From Bdellovibrio sp. 22V (lineage in GTDB: Bacteria > Bdellovibrionota > Bdellovibrionia > Bdellovibrionales > Bdellovibrionaceae), in NCBI RefSeq assembly GCF_030169785.1, contig NZ_CP125854.1, positions 434,001 through 498,000 on the forward strand: a DNA stretch of 64,000 nt, written 5' to 3'. Of this stretch, positions 23,594 through 31,625 are shown piece by piece (position 1 is the first letter of the stretch; each line of letters opens with the position of its first letter). Position numbers and translations under genes: made by a program. A model generated the notes under the pieces. The model was not told where the DNA came from. It saw only the letters and a program-made list of their open reading frames with translations, and searched no databases.

Positions 23594-25813
23594 TTAGAAT
23601 TCGTCGTCAGCGGGAGGTGGATTAAGAAGAGGGCCCGATCCTCCGGCCTCACCACCTAGAGTGAGCTCGGAAGATCTCAGGTAATCAGAAGAAACCATTT
23701 TGACAGAATAACCCGTGGTACCGCCGACAACACAGTTTCCGGATGTTGCTGGTTGAGGATTGTTTTTGTCAGAACCCGTTGCAGGAATTTGGCACTTCCC
23801 TAGTTTGTTTGTATCCAGAGAATAGTCATTCAAAGTTTTGGGCGCCCAGCTTGTCAGCATGTGCTTCCAATCCATCGTGGTAAACGTAAATTGATCTTTG
23901 ATGAGGCCGTTTGTATTCACAACATCACCCGGATCCTTCACGGTTTCATATTGATTCTTAATGCTGAATTCTTCGAAATTATAACTGCCTTGCTTGTAAC
24001 CACGGTGGTAACCAATATCCGGTCTAAAAGATTTATTAAATCCTTTTCCAGGGCCTTGAAAATATCCGTCGCGAATTCGCTTGTAGTAAAGGTGATAAAA
24101 GTCAGGCTCAATAGAGTAATAAGTTATATCGAATTGGTCTGGCAGAATAGCAGCCGTTTCCAAGATGCGCATTGCTGACGGACGATTCGTTTTTGAATCC
24201 CACGCCAAAATGTCGCCAGAACCCTGAGACTTTACAAAGTTGAATGGAATGTCTTCCCAGTGATCGAAATTGGGAGCATCGCCGCCGTCATAAACACTCT
24301 GACCATTTCCATTATCTGGTGTCACAGAACCGCTTCGCCATCCTGGATCCAAGTTGTAAATAGCCTGACCATAGTAAGCGAGCATCTTGTAAGTTTTAAG
24401 ACCGAACGGGTCACCGACAAAGCGACTGTAGTTCGACGCGCGAATTGAGTCATTCGCTGGATCGGAGCCAATATTGCCCAAAGCAGAAACATCCGTCACA
24501 CGCGGAGGCAACAACGGATCGGTTTTGTCGTTGGCGCTTCCTTCCGACATGGCTGAACCACGTCTCCACATCTTGTAATACCACGGGCCCATGCGACCAC
24601 CGAACGGTTTATAAAACGCGCGAGCCTTGAGTTTCACAGTTCCGAAAGGAGAGAATGGAATCTTCGGCTCTGCAGTTGCAGAAACACCTGTGTAGGCCAT
24701 GCACCATGGGTTCTTTTCAACACCAACAGAAAAGTTGTAGTTGTCGTTAAGATTGGAGCGATAACCGATGAACTGCGCGAGCGTATCGATGTTCGCGGAT
24801 AAGTCGGGCACGGAATCTTTGTGAATTGGGAATGATTGAGGATTGCCCGTCAGTTCTTTAGGAGTCGTCGAAATATCTTTACTACAATCCGTATCAACAT
24901 AACGGAAACCGGGATAAATTCGGATAGGCGTCAGCCACTTTGCAGGTTGGCCTTCCGCCGCCCCCATAGCATTACATCCGTCAGCACCTAATGAGTTAAA
25001 CACACTCATATTCGCAGTCGCACGGTTCGCAGACGTTAAATTATTAAGAAGTGTTTTTTCAATTCCGGCTTTAACGCTTTGACCATCAAGATCGTAAAAG
25101 TCGTCTTCTTTAAAACTTGTCGCTCGAGATAATGCCGAGATCGCGGCCATTCTGTCGCCCTGATCAACGTTAAATGCCACAATAAATTTTCCGAGCATCA
25201 CGTAGTTGTAGGATCCGAAATATCGACAACGAGCCAAGGCATTCGCTCTTAAAACTTCACTGGCATTTCTAATTGATCCCGAGAAAGCCTGGTGACCCGC
25301 GATATGCGGAGGCGACACCCACATTCTAATGGGGCTCATCGTCGCCATGTACTTACAGGTATTTTCTCCCGGAGGCATTGGCTTAAACGGAATGTAAGTA
25401 ATGCAGAATGCGGGAGCCTCTTGGAAGTTCTTTCCCAGAATATTCGATGAATCTATGATATCACCCGTTTTTGCGGGATTTATTTGCCGGCTCGTCTTAT
25501 TGTACGGATGAAATTCCCATTCCCCCGCGCTTCCCAGCATACGATAGCGCCACGCGAGCAACTTCCAACTTTGACGAATCTGATAGTTGATGTGCGCGAT
25601 CGCGTTCATGTTTTCAGCTTGCTTCATGGCGCCGTAATAGGCCGCAAGATCCACGGAGTTTTGCAGATTGATTTTATGGTGAACGAGCAAACCGACATTG
25701 ATCACCATCGCAAAAAATAGAAATAGAATCTGAAAGATCAACGCAATGAAAAGAGCCACTTGGCCTTTGCGATTGTAGAGATTCTGAATAAAAGTACTTC
25801 GTCGGTTCAACAT
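23594..25813 (-). CDS. TadE/TadG-like pilus-associated exported protein
   Basis: 739 residues. A short basic N-terminus is followed by a pilin-like membrane helix (GQVALFIALIFQILFLFFAMV, about 18-38) and then NVGLLVHHKINLQNSVDLAAYYGA. This is the Tad/TadG-like opening in which the helix anchors a large extracytoplasmic domain. The remaining ~680 residues are beta-rich and unlike typical TadG, with no vWA MIDAS motif recognised. In tad systems such minor pilins join the Flp pilus machinery. No tad ATPase or secretin is nearby; the closest partners are the two secreted proteins downstream (78 bp and beyond) and a TadB/TadC-like pair at 57832-58997. Confidence 0.75.
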   Translation of the reverse strand: MLNRRSTFIQNLYNRKGQVALFIALIFQILFLFFAMVINVGLLVHHKINLQNSVDLAAYYGAMKQAENMNAIAHINYQIRQSWKLLAWRYRMLGSAGEWEFHPYNKTSRQINPAKTGDIIDSSNILGKNFQEAPAFCITYIPFKPMPPGENTCKYMATMSPIRMWVSPPHIAGHQAFSGSIRNASEVLRANALARCRYFGSYNYVMLGKFIVAFNVDQGDRMAAISALSRATSFKEDDFYDLDGQSVKAGIEKTLLNNLTSANRATANMSVFNSLGADGCNAMGAAEGQPAKWLTPIRIYPGFRYVDTDCSKDISTTPKELTGNPQSFPIHKDSVPDLSANIDTLAQFIGYRSNLNDNYNFSVGVEKNPWCMAYTGVSATAEPKIPFSPFGTVKLKARAFYKPFGGRMGPWYYKMWRRGSAMSEGSANDKTDPLLPPRVTDVSALGNIGSDPANDSIRASNYSRFVGDPFGLKTYKMLAYYGQAIYNLDPGWRSGSVTPDNGNGQSVYDGGDAPNFDHWEDIPFNFVKSQGSGDILAWDSKTNRPSAMRILETAAILPDQFDITYYSIEPDFYHLYYKRIRDGYFQGPGKGFNKSFRPDIGYHRGYKQGSYNFEEFSIKNQYETVKDPGDVVNTNGLIKDQFTFTTMDWKHMLTSWAPKTLNDYSLDTNKLGKCQIPATGSDKNNPQPATSGNCVVGGTTGYSVKMVSSDYLRSSELTLGGEAGGSGPLLNPPPADDEF

Positions 25814-25933
25814 TGTGTTTAAACATTCTCTCTTAGCTTGCGACGAGAGGCAATAACTCGACCTCGAAAACTTTGACTTGTTCTATAGTGAGATGACAGA
25901 CTTTTGCCATAGTTCTTCGGAGGCAACTCGACG

Positions 25934-26815
25934 ATGGTCCGATCACTTTTTCTCTTTATATGCGTTTCTTTCCTGAGTGCTCAGGCGGCCCGCGCAGAAA
26001 TCCTTTTTGAGGGCTATTCAAAAATTCTTTCTGGCGAAGAGCATATTGGTTACGTTATCTCCCGCTACGAGTTCGACAGCAAAAAGAAGCATTTCGTATC
26101 GACCTATTTCTCAAAAGTGGGAAAAGGCGCCGGCGAAGTCACGGAAAGCCTCAAAGCTATCGCGGATTCGGAACTCGCCCCGATCTCTTATGAGTACACT
26201 CTTTTAGCAAACAAAGAGAGCACGCTTATCGACGCCAAATTTAAAGGCGGAGCTCTGAGCGGCATTATGAAAAAAGGCAAAAAGGTACAAAGAATCGAAA
26301 AGAAAATTCCCAAAGGGACTTTCCTTTCAACTTTCCTTGTTTATCTGATGTTGAAAAGTAAAGAAGGCCTAAGATCTGAAACCAACTATGAGTATCAGGC
26401 CATTGCGGAAGAAGATGCTAACATCTATAAGGGCCAAGCTCTTGTTGGCAAAGAAGAGATGTTCAACGGCTTCAAGGTGTTTAAAATTCTAAACACTTTC
26501 AAAGACATCAAATTTTTGAGTTACGTTAACGAACGTGGCGAAGTGCTTGGAACAAATGCCATGGGGCAAGGAATTACGACAGAGCTTGTCGCAAATCCTT
26601 CCGAAGCAACAAGCGGTCAATCCTATAGCGCGACACTTTTAAAAACTCTTTTCGGCTCAGTGCCTGCAGGACAAGACAACGTTATGGCTCGCGCGCAAAA
26701 GCTGAAAGAACGTGAAGCAAACGCCCCCCCACCTTCAAAACAAATGGGTGTGCCTCAAGGCCAGGGAATTATTATCAAAGCTCAACCAGAGAAAGCAGAT
26801 AGTAAAGGAAACTAG
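25934..26815 (+). CDS. Exported protein of unknown function upstream of nagZ
   Basis: 293 residues with a signal peptide (cleavage near ARAEI) and GGAGG (25919) before the ATG. The mature part (LFEGYSKILSGEEHIGYVISRYEFD...) has the look of a beta-rich periplasmic domain that may bind a hydrophobic ligand, reminiscent of DUF3108-type proteins, but I am not certain. The C-terminal ~50 residues are charged and Pro/Gln-rich. It ends one base before the nagZ start codon, so the two are co-translated and may share a cell-envelope role. Confidence 0.75.
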   Translation: MVRSLFLFICVSFLSAQAARAEILFEGYSKILSGEEHIGYVISRYEFDSKKKHFVSTYFSKVGKGAGEVTESLKAIADSELAPISYEYTLLANKESTLIDAKFKGGALSGIMKKGKKVQRIEKKIPKGTFLSTFLVYLMLKSKEGLRSETNYEYQAIAEEDANIYKGQALVGKEEMFNGFKVFKILNTFKDIKFLSYVNERGEVLGTNAMGQGITTELVANPSEATSGQSYSATLLKTLFGSVPAGQDNVMARAQKLKEREANAPPPSKQMGVPQGQGIIIKAQPEKADSKGN

Positions 26816-26816
26816 T

Positions 26817-27929
26817 ATGAGCATGACGAAAACAATCGGTCAGCATTTCATTATCGGACTTTCAGGACACGCCCTGACTGCTGACGAAAAAAAATTCATC
26901 GTAGATAACAACATCGGTGGTGTTTGCTTATTTGGTCGCAATGTCGCTGATCCAAAACAAGTTCATGAGCTGTGTTCTGAGTTGCAGTCACTTCGTCACA
27001 AACAAGCTGACAAAGCCCCGCTTTTCATTGGTATTGACATGGAAGGAGGCCGCGTTCATCGCCTCAAAGCTCCTTTCACAGTCTGGCCGCCTCTAAGAAA
27101 ACTGGGCGATCTTGATGCTCCTACGGTGTCTTTTCACTTCGCGAATAAAATGGGCCAAGAGCTTAAGGCCGTCGGTATTAATTTAGATTTTGCTCCTTGC
27201 GTGGATGTTTTTACGAATCCTGCAAATACTGTGATTGGCGATCGCTCTGTCAGCTCGGATCCTGAAATGGTTGCAAAACATGCTTCTGCCTTGGTTCGTG
27301 GTTACATCAAAGCCGAAGTTCTTACTTGCGCAAAACATTTCCCGGGTCACGGCAACACGGTCATCGACAGTCATGAAGATCTTCCTGTTGAGAACGTGGA
27401 TCTTGAGCGTTTGGAATCTTGCGAGATGATTCCTTTTAAGAAAACATTCAAGGCGCGCGTGGATATGGTGATGACCTCACACATTAAATTCCCAAAAATT
27501 GATCCCGACTGGCCGGTAACTTTGTCAGAGAAATTCGTTCGCGGTATTATTCGCGATGAATGCCGCTATAAAGGGCTTATCATCACGGACGATTTAGGAA
27601 TGAAAGCGATGACAAAACACTACGGCATTGATGAAGTTCCCGTTCGCGCCTTGAAAGCCGGCGTCGATCTTCTTCTTTACTGCAATGACCCGGAAGTTCC
27701 GCCGCAAGCCTTTGAAGCTGTTCTTGAAGCTACCGCGCAAGGAACTTTGAGTGTTGCGGAACTTGAAGAGGGACATCGTCGCATTCTTGAGTTGAAGAAA
27801 ATGAAAATTCCAAATCCTGATCCTATTTCACTGTCTGAGGCGGTCAACATTGTCGGGCATCCCGATCATTTGAAAATCGCGTCGGCAATTGCGCATGGTC
27901 AGGTGCCAGACGGTCTTCTTCCAGAGTAG
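26817..27929 (+). CDS. nagZ: Beta-N-acetylglucosaminidase NagZ (GH3)
   Basis: 370 residues from the ATG at 26817 (AAAGGAA upstream). It shows GH3/NagZ motifs: GIDMEGGRVHRL, the His-Asp general-acid loop KHFPGHGNTVIDSHEDLP, and the nucleophile region IITDDLGMKAM. It removes GlcNAc from GlcNAc-anhydroMurNAc muropeptides in the cytoplasm and so supplies peptidoglycan recycling. With AmgK and MurU 6 kb away, this gives several steps of a MurNAc salvage route. It is co-translated with the exported protein upstream. A perfect hairpin follows at 27948. Confidence 0.94.
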   Translation: MSMTKTIGQHFIIGLSGHALTADEKKFIVDNNIGGVCLFGRNVADPKQVHELCSELQSLRHKQADKAPLFIGIDMEGGRVHRLKAPFTVWPPLRKLGDLDAPTVSFHFANKMGQELKAVGINLDFAPCVDVFTNPANTVIGDRSVSSDPEMVAKHASALVRGYIKAEVLTCAKHFPGHGNTVIDSHEDLPVENVDLERLESCEMIPFKKTFKARVDMVMTSHIKFPKIDPDWPVTLSEKFVRGIIRDECRYKGLIITDDLGMKAMTKHYGIDEVPVRALKAGVDLLLYCNDPEVPPQAFEAVLEATAQGTLSVAELEEGHRRILELKKMKIPNPDPISLSEAVNIVGHPDHLKIASAIAHGQVPDGLLPE

Positions 27930-27947
27930 GCTGACAAGCGCGCGTAC

Positions 27948-27970
27948 AGGCTTGTATTTAATACAAGCCT
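27948..27970 (+). terminator. Perfect inverted repeat after nagZ, possible terminator
   Basis: AGGCTTGTATT and AATACAAGCCT are perfectly complementary around one base, 19 bp after the nagZ stop. There is no T-run after it, so it may act as an operator or an RNA end rather than a classic terminator. Confidence 0.5.
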
Positions 27971-28026
27971 CCCCTCTTCCAACTGAAACTGAAGCCCTGC
28001 CCGGGTGGCCCGGGAATTGATAATGC

Positions 28027-28048
28027 AACTCCTGATAGCACAGGAGTT
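28027..28048 (+). promoter_or_regulatory. Hairpin that hides the ribosome site of the TonB-family gene
   Basis: AACTCCTG and CAGGAGTT form an 8-bp perfect stem around ATAGCA. The 3' arm contains AGGAG, the only Shine-Dalgarno sequence for the ATG at 28052. Folding would block translation, so this is a candidate translational switch (thermosensor, protein- or RNA-controlled). Confidence 0.6.
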
Positions 28049-28051
28049 TTT

Positions 28052-29437
28052 ATGGGTTTCAGCTTCGATAACGACAAATCCAATAACGGCGATAATCAGC
28101 TTAGCCTTTTTGATTTTCAAATGGCGAAGGCTGACTTTGTGCAAACTCCTGCAAGAAAAGAAGTGTCCGACGAAGGATCTTCAGCGATTGATTTCAACGC
28201 TTTTTTAATGGCTCACCGTGAACCCGAGCAAAGTAAAACTTCACGCTTTATGACGATGTCTGCGGCAGTCCACGCAGCGGCGCTCCTCGCAATTGCTGTT
28301 ATGACGGTGCCACTTGTTGAGCAAGCTAAAACAGAAACAATCACGATTGAAATTGAAGACGTTGCTCCACCAAAGAAAATGGCTCGCGGAGTGCGAGTGC
28401 CTCCTACACAAGGTGGAACTCCCGCAAAACTTGAAACACCTATCGTAGAAAAAATGGAAGAGGCCGGAAGCCCTGACGATATTGTCGTCGCTAAACCAAA
28501 AGCTGCGGCGAAAGCAGCGATGGCTACGAAGGCATCCCCTGCGAAATCCAAAGCGACGGCCAAAGCCGCAAAAATTTCTGACAAAGTGGCAAGTTCTGCA
28601 AAACCCGCAGCCCGCAGTATCGCGCCGAAAACGACTTTTAAAGCTGTGCCAATGACGATTGACGATATCGAAGCTCCCGAATTAGATGAAGGCGAATTGG
28701 CGAATACAACCGTTCAGTCTCATCTCAGCGAAGACTTTAATGAAGACTTCGAGCACATTGATCAATCACAAAAAGCCAAAGTAGAAAATGAAAGACGCTC
28801 GATGGATGCTATGGCAGCGGCCCTCGCTGCTGAACAAGATGAAAACTTGGCGTCTTTGGACGAGGCTAATAAAGAAGAAGCGAACCGTTTAGCTTCTGCT
28901 CAGGATTCTTTGCGAAAGAAAAACGCCAATGCGATTGCCTCCGCTTTGGCTGCGGAAAGAGCTGCCGCTTTAGCGGCTGCACGACAAGCCGCCGCTCGTG
29001 AAGAGGCCGCGAAAAAAGCAGGCCTTGGCGGTAATGGCAACGGTTACGGCACAAAACAAGGCAACGGCGCTGGCAACAACGGTTCCCAAGGACCTGGAAC
29101 GCAAGTCGCGGGTTCTCCTTCGGGAGTTCGTAGCCTTGATCAGCTTCGTCAAATGCCAGGCAACCCTCGCCCTCACTACGACCGTGAAGAGCGTCGCCGT
29201 GGTGACCAAGGTGAAATCGGTTTCGTCGCTTACGTAACGAAAGATGGCTATCTAACAAAATTCAAAATGACCAAATCCACAGGGTTCAGAAATCTAGACG
29301 CTAAGACCTTAGCAGCCCTTAAAAAATGGCGTTTCTATCCTGGCCAAGAGGGATGGGTCGAACTTCCATTCCGTTGGGACCTTAAGGGCGGAATTCAAGA
29401 AGATGGCGGCCGCCTGCGTATTTCCAGCAGACAATAA
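28052..29437 (+). CDS. TonB-family energy-transducer-like protein
   Basis: 461 residues. A cytoplasmic N-terminal stretch of ~65 residues precedes one membrane helix (SAAVHAAALLAIAVMTVPLV). A long Ala/Lys/Pro-rich periplasmic spacer with charged coiled-coil parts follows, and then a TonB C-terminal domain (GEIGFVAYVTKDGYLTKF...LKKWRFYPGQEGWVELPF). TonB proteins transmit proton-motive force from ExbBD-like motors to outer-membrane partners. No exbBD genes are adjacent. The long N-terminal cytoplasmic part is unusual for TonB and recalls multidomain TonB-like proteins of gliding or motility machines. Translation may be gated by the hairpin at 28027. Confidence 0.85.
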   Translation: MGFSFDNDKSNNGDNQLSLFDFQMAKADFVQTPARKEVSDEGSSAIDFNAFLMAHREPEQSKTSRFMTMSAAVHAAALLAIAVMTVPLVEQAKTETITIEIEDVAPPKKMARGVRVPPTQGGTPAKLETPIVEKMEEAGSPDDIVVAKPKAAAKAAMATKASPAKSKATAKAAKISDKVASSAKPAARSIAPKTTFKAVPMTIDDIEAPELDEGELANTTVQSHLSEDFNEDFEHIDQSQKAKVENERRSMDAMAAALAAEQDENLASLDEANKEEANRLASAQDSLRKKNANAIASALAAERAAALAAARQAAAREEAAKKAGLGGNGNGYGTKQGNGAGNNGSQGPGTQVAGSPSGVRSLDQLRQMPGNPRPHYDREERRRGDQGEIGFVAYVTKDGYLTKFKMTKSTGFRNLDAKTLAALKKWRFYPGQEGWVELPFRWDLKGGIQEDGGRLRISSRQ

Positions 29438-29454
29438 AACCCCGAAAGGGGTTT
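29437..29454 (+). terminator. Short terminator-like hairpin after the TonB-family gene
   Basis: AAACCCC-GAAA-GGGGTTT, a 7-bp stem with a GAAA tetraloop starting at the stop codon. The T-run is only three bases. Confidence 0.6.
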
Positions 29455-29471
29455 AGGCATGAGCTCAAAGT

Positions 29472-29505
29472 AAAAAAAAAGCTTTGAGTCGTCACCCAAA
29501 GCTTT
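29472..29505 (-). terminator. Rho-independent terminator for the 42-aa basic protein gene
   Basis: On the minus strand AAAGCTTTG and CAAAGCTTT form a perfect 9-bp stem with a 10-base loop, followed by a run of T's. It sits 25 bp after the stop of the small gene at 29530 and supports that gene as a real transcription unit. Confidence 0.8.
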
Positions 29506-29529
29506 TAAGTATCTGAAATCAAAGAACAA

Positions 29530-29658
29530 TTAGTCTTTGAAAAGAACTTTTGCAGATTTAGTTGTCCCTTTAGTGCGAACAGCAGCTTTACGCTTCTTAC
29601 CGCTAGTGGACTTTTTCTTTTCACGAATATATTCAGTGCGTTTTGTTTTAGAAGCCAT
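29530..29658 (-). CDS. 42-residue highly basic protein
   Basis: A short frame coding for 42 residues, starting MASKTKRTEYIREKKKSTSG, continuing with Lys/Arg-rich KKRKAAVRTKGTTKSAK, and ending VLFKD. About 40% of residues are Lys or Arg. A strong ribosome site (GGGGAG) precedes the ATG at 29658, and a perfect terminator follows on the same strand. Size and charge fit a ribosome- or nucleic-acid-associated protein, but I cannot place it in a known ribosomal family. It is transcribed alone, between a TonB-family gene and an outer-membrane protein gene. Confidence 0.8.
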   Translation of the reverse strand: MASKTKRTEYIREKKKSTSGKKRKAAVRTKGTTKSAKVLFKD

Positions 29659-29695
29659 TTTTCTCCCCTGGGTTTTTAACGGAACGAGTTAATTA

Positions 29696-30520
29696 TCAAA
29701 ACGGAATCTCCAAGTCAACCGAATGACGGTAATCCTCCGAGTTTTGCGTATTTCCCTGGTAAGCGTAATTTAAAGCGAAACGAGGGCCCTTAAATCCAGC
29801 GCCGGCGGTAATAAGTTCTCGGTCATCATCCGCATCTTTCTGGTATCCGAGGCGGGTTATAATAAACTGATTGATGTAGGTTTCCACCCCCCCCATATAA
29901 ACAGACTCAGAATCAACGTCCACGCGAAAGCGCACCATGGCGTGATAGATGTAATTAAAGCCCCCGGCAAAAACGGTCTTCTGGCGAAGCTCCTTAGGCA
30001 CATCATCCTTTTCGCCGAACACATTGTAAGCCACCAAGGCCCAACCGATGTTTGATTTGGGAGTATAGATCAAACCGAAATCCGCGTTGATTTGGTGATA
30101 AGTTGCATTGGGAATTTCTTGCGTTAGATAGTGGCCTGTAACTCCCAAAGAAAGTTTATCAACGACAAACTCTGCAAGCGACAATGTGAAATCCTGAGTT
30201 TGCAAATCACCACCCGCTGCATAATCCGATTTTTTCTTCACAAAGCTTAATGCAGAGGGAAGAAAACTTTCTGGAGAGCTGTCACTGATGTTGATTGCCA
30301 ATTCATCTTTCGCGAACGACGAAAAAAAGTTTCGGCCTTTTAAGTGCACCAAAGTTCCAGGATTCAAGAATGCCGCGTCTCCCGCTTCCACCGCCGCACG
30401 TCCAGTTCCGCCCGTCGCTGCAGAGATTGAGGAATTATAAACTTGGGCCGAGGCTGCGTTCACGATAAGATAAACAAACAGGAAAACAGGAAGTTTAACT
30501 AAGCTCAAAGGATGGGGCAT
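29696..30520 (-). CDS. Outer-membrane beta-barrel protein, PorV/FadL-like
   Basis: 274 residues with a signal peptide (cleavage near ASAQV). The mature opening SAATGGTGRAAVEAGDAAFLNPGTL is the 'G-x-G-A...aNPA' start seen in PorV/UPF0164/FadL-like barrels. The C-terminus is SVDLEIPF with terminal Phe, the outer-membrane insertion signal. Alternating strands fill the rest. The ATG (30520) overlaps the divergent M23 gene start by 2 bp; GAGGTG upstream on this strand lies inside that gene. The cargo or role is unknown. Confidence 0.8.
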   Translation of the reverse strand: MPHPLSLVKLPVFLFVYLIVNAASAQVYNSSISAATGGTGRAAVEAGDAAFLNPGTLVHLKGRNFFSSFAKDELAINISDSSPESFLPSALSFVKKKSDYAAGGDLQTQDFTLSLAEFVVDKLSLGVTGHYLTQEIPNATYHQINADFGLIYTPKSNIGWALVAYNVFGEKDDVPKELRQKTVFAGGFNYIYHAMVRFRVDVDSESVYMGGVETYINQFIITRLGYQKDADDDRELITAGAGFKGPRFALNYAYQGNTQNSEDYRHSVDLEIPF

Positions 30521-31625
30521 GACTTTTCACCTCGCAAGTATCGTGAGTGCATTTCTTTTGGCATTCACATCCTACCAATCCGCTTACGCCGGAGCCAACA
30601 CTTTTACTGCAAAACCTGTTCGTGTTGGCGACAATCTCCTCTCAATTCTAAGACAACAAGGCTTTACAGAAAGACAGCGCGAAACTGTTTTAGCTTCCCA
30701 TCGCGGGTTGCGTAACCTGTTTTTGACTTTGGATACGCGCTATTTAGTTCGTCGTGCACCAGGCGAAGTGGAACTGCGTATGTTTGACTCGCAAACTTCA
30801 GATGCTTTCCGCATTCTTAAAAAAGGGAATTCCGTTCAAGCTTCCTCCTATGATCCTAAGTACAAAGTGACGTTAGCGCGTATCGAAGGCCGCGTTTTTG
30901 GTTCGTTGCTGGGAAGTATTCTTGCGAAAATCAATAGCAACTGGGTCGCAACTCGTTTTATGGACGCTTACGTTTTCGATATGGCAAGTCCGCGCGATGT
31001 GGCTCGCGGTGCAAAGTTCTGGTTTACGGTCGAGAAGAAGTACGAAGCCGGTCAGTTTGTAAAATACGGTGAAGTTCTGCATACTTCTTTAGATGTTAAT
31101 GGCTCTCCGGTTCAGAAAAAATTTATCCGCTATAAAGACGGAGGCGTGTTTTTCAATGCTCAGGATCTTTTGGAAGATCGACCGTTTTATGCTCCTGTCG
31201 AATACATCAAAGTCGCGAGCCGTTTTAAACCAAATCGTTTGCATCCGATCACAGGGCGTTTGCAACCGCACTTGGGCATTGATTTCGAGCTGCCTATAGG
31301 AGATCCCGTTTTTGCTCCTCGCAAGGGTACGGTCGTCCGCTACGGTCATAATCGTGCCGCAGGCAATTACATTGTTCTTCTGCACTCGAATGGCATTGAA
31401 ACCGCCTACAACCATCTTCACCGGATCGATAAGCGTATCCGCCAGGGCTTGAAAGTCGCAGCAGGAGAAAAGATCGGCGAGGTGGGTTGCACAGGATATT
31501 GCACACGAGCGCACTTGCATTTCGCAGTAAAGAAAAAGGGTCGAATGGTCGACCCTGTAAAATTCATTAAACCTTATCCGATTCAGATGGAACGACTGCT
31601 CGAAGAAAGAGTCGCTGCTAATTAA
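30519..31625 (+). CDS. M23 (LytM) metallopeptidase with intact zinc site
   Basis: 368 residues: signal peptide (cleavage near AYAGA), an OapA/LysM-like N-terminal region (VRVGDNLLSILRQQG), a linker domain, and a C-terminal M23 domain with the full metal site HLGID (HxxxD) and HLHF (HxH). It is expected to cut peptide cross-links in peptidoglycan in the periplasm or, in a predator, in prey wall; the latter is inference. The domain order is that of MepM-type endopeptidases. The start ATG shares the CATG at 30518-30521 with the divergent gene; AAAGGA lies upstream. The 3' end overlaps the convergent gene by 4 bp. Confidence 0.92.
   Translation: MTFHLASIVSAFLLAFTSYQSAYAGANTFTAKPVRVGDNLLSILRQQGFTERQRETVLASHRGLRNLFLTLDTRYLVRRAPGEVELRMFDSQTSDAFRILKKGNSVQASSYDPKYKVTLARIEGRVFGSLLGSILAKINSNWVATRFMDAYVFDMASPRDVARGAKFWFTVEKKYEAGQFVKYGEVLHTSLDVNGSPVQKKFIRYKDGGVFFNAQDLLEDRPFYAPVEYIKVASRFKPNRLHPITGRLQPHLGIDFELPIGDPVFAPRKGTVVRYGHNRAAGNYIVLLHSNGIETAYNHLHRIDKRIRQGLKVAAGEKIGEVGCTGYCTRAHLHFAVKKKGRMVDPVKFIKPYPIQMERLLEERVAAN

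Noticed and set aside
28006-28021. TGGCCCGGGAATTGAT as a sigma-54 promoter for the TonB-family gene
   Set aside because: The essential GC of the -12 element is GA; the match is mostly due to CCCGGG repeats.
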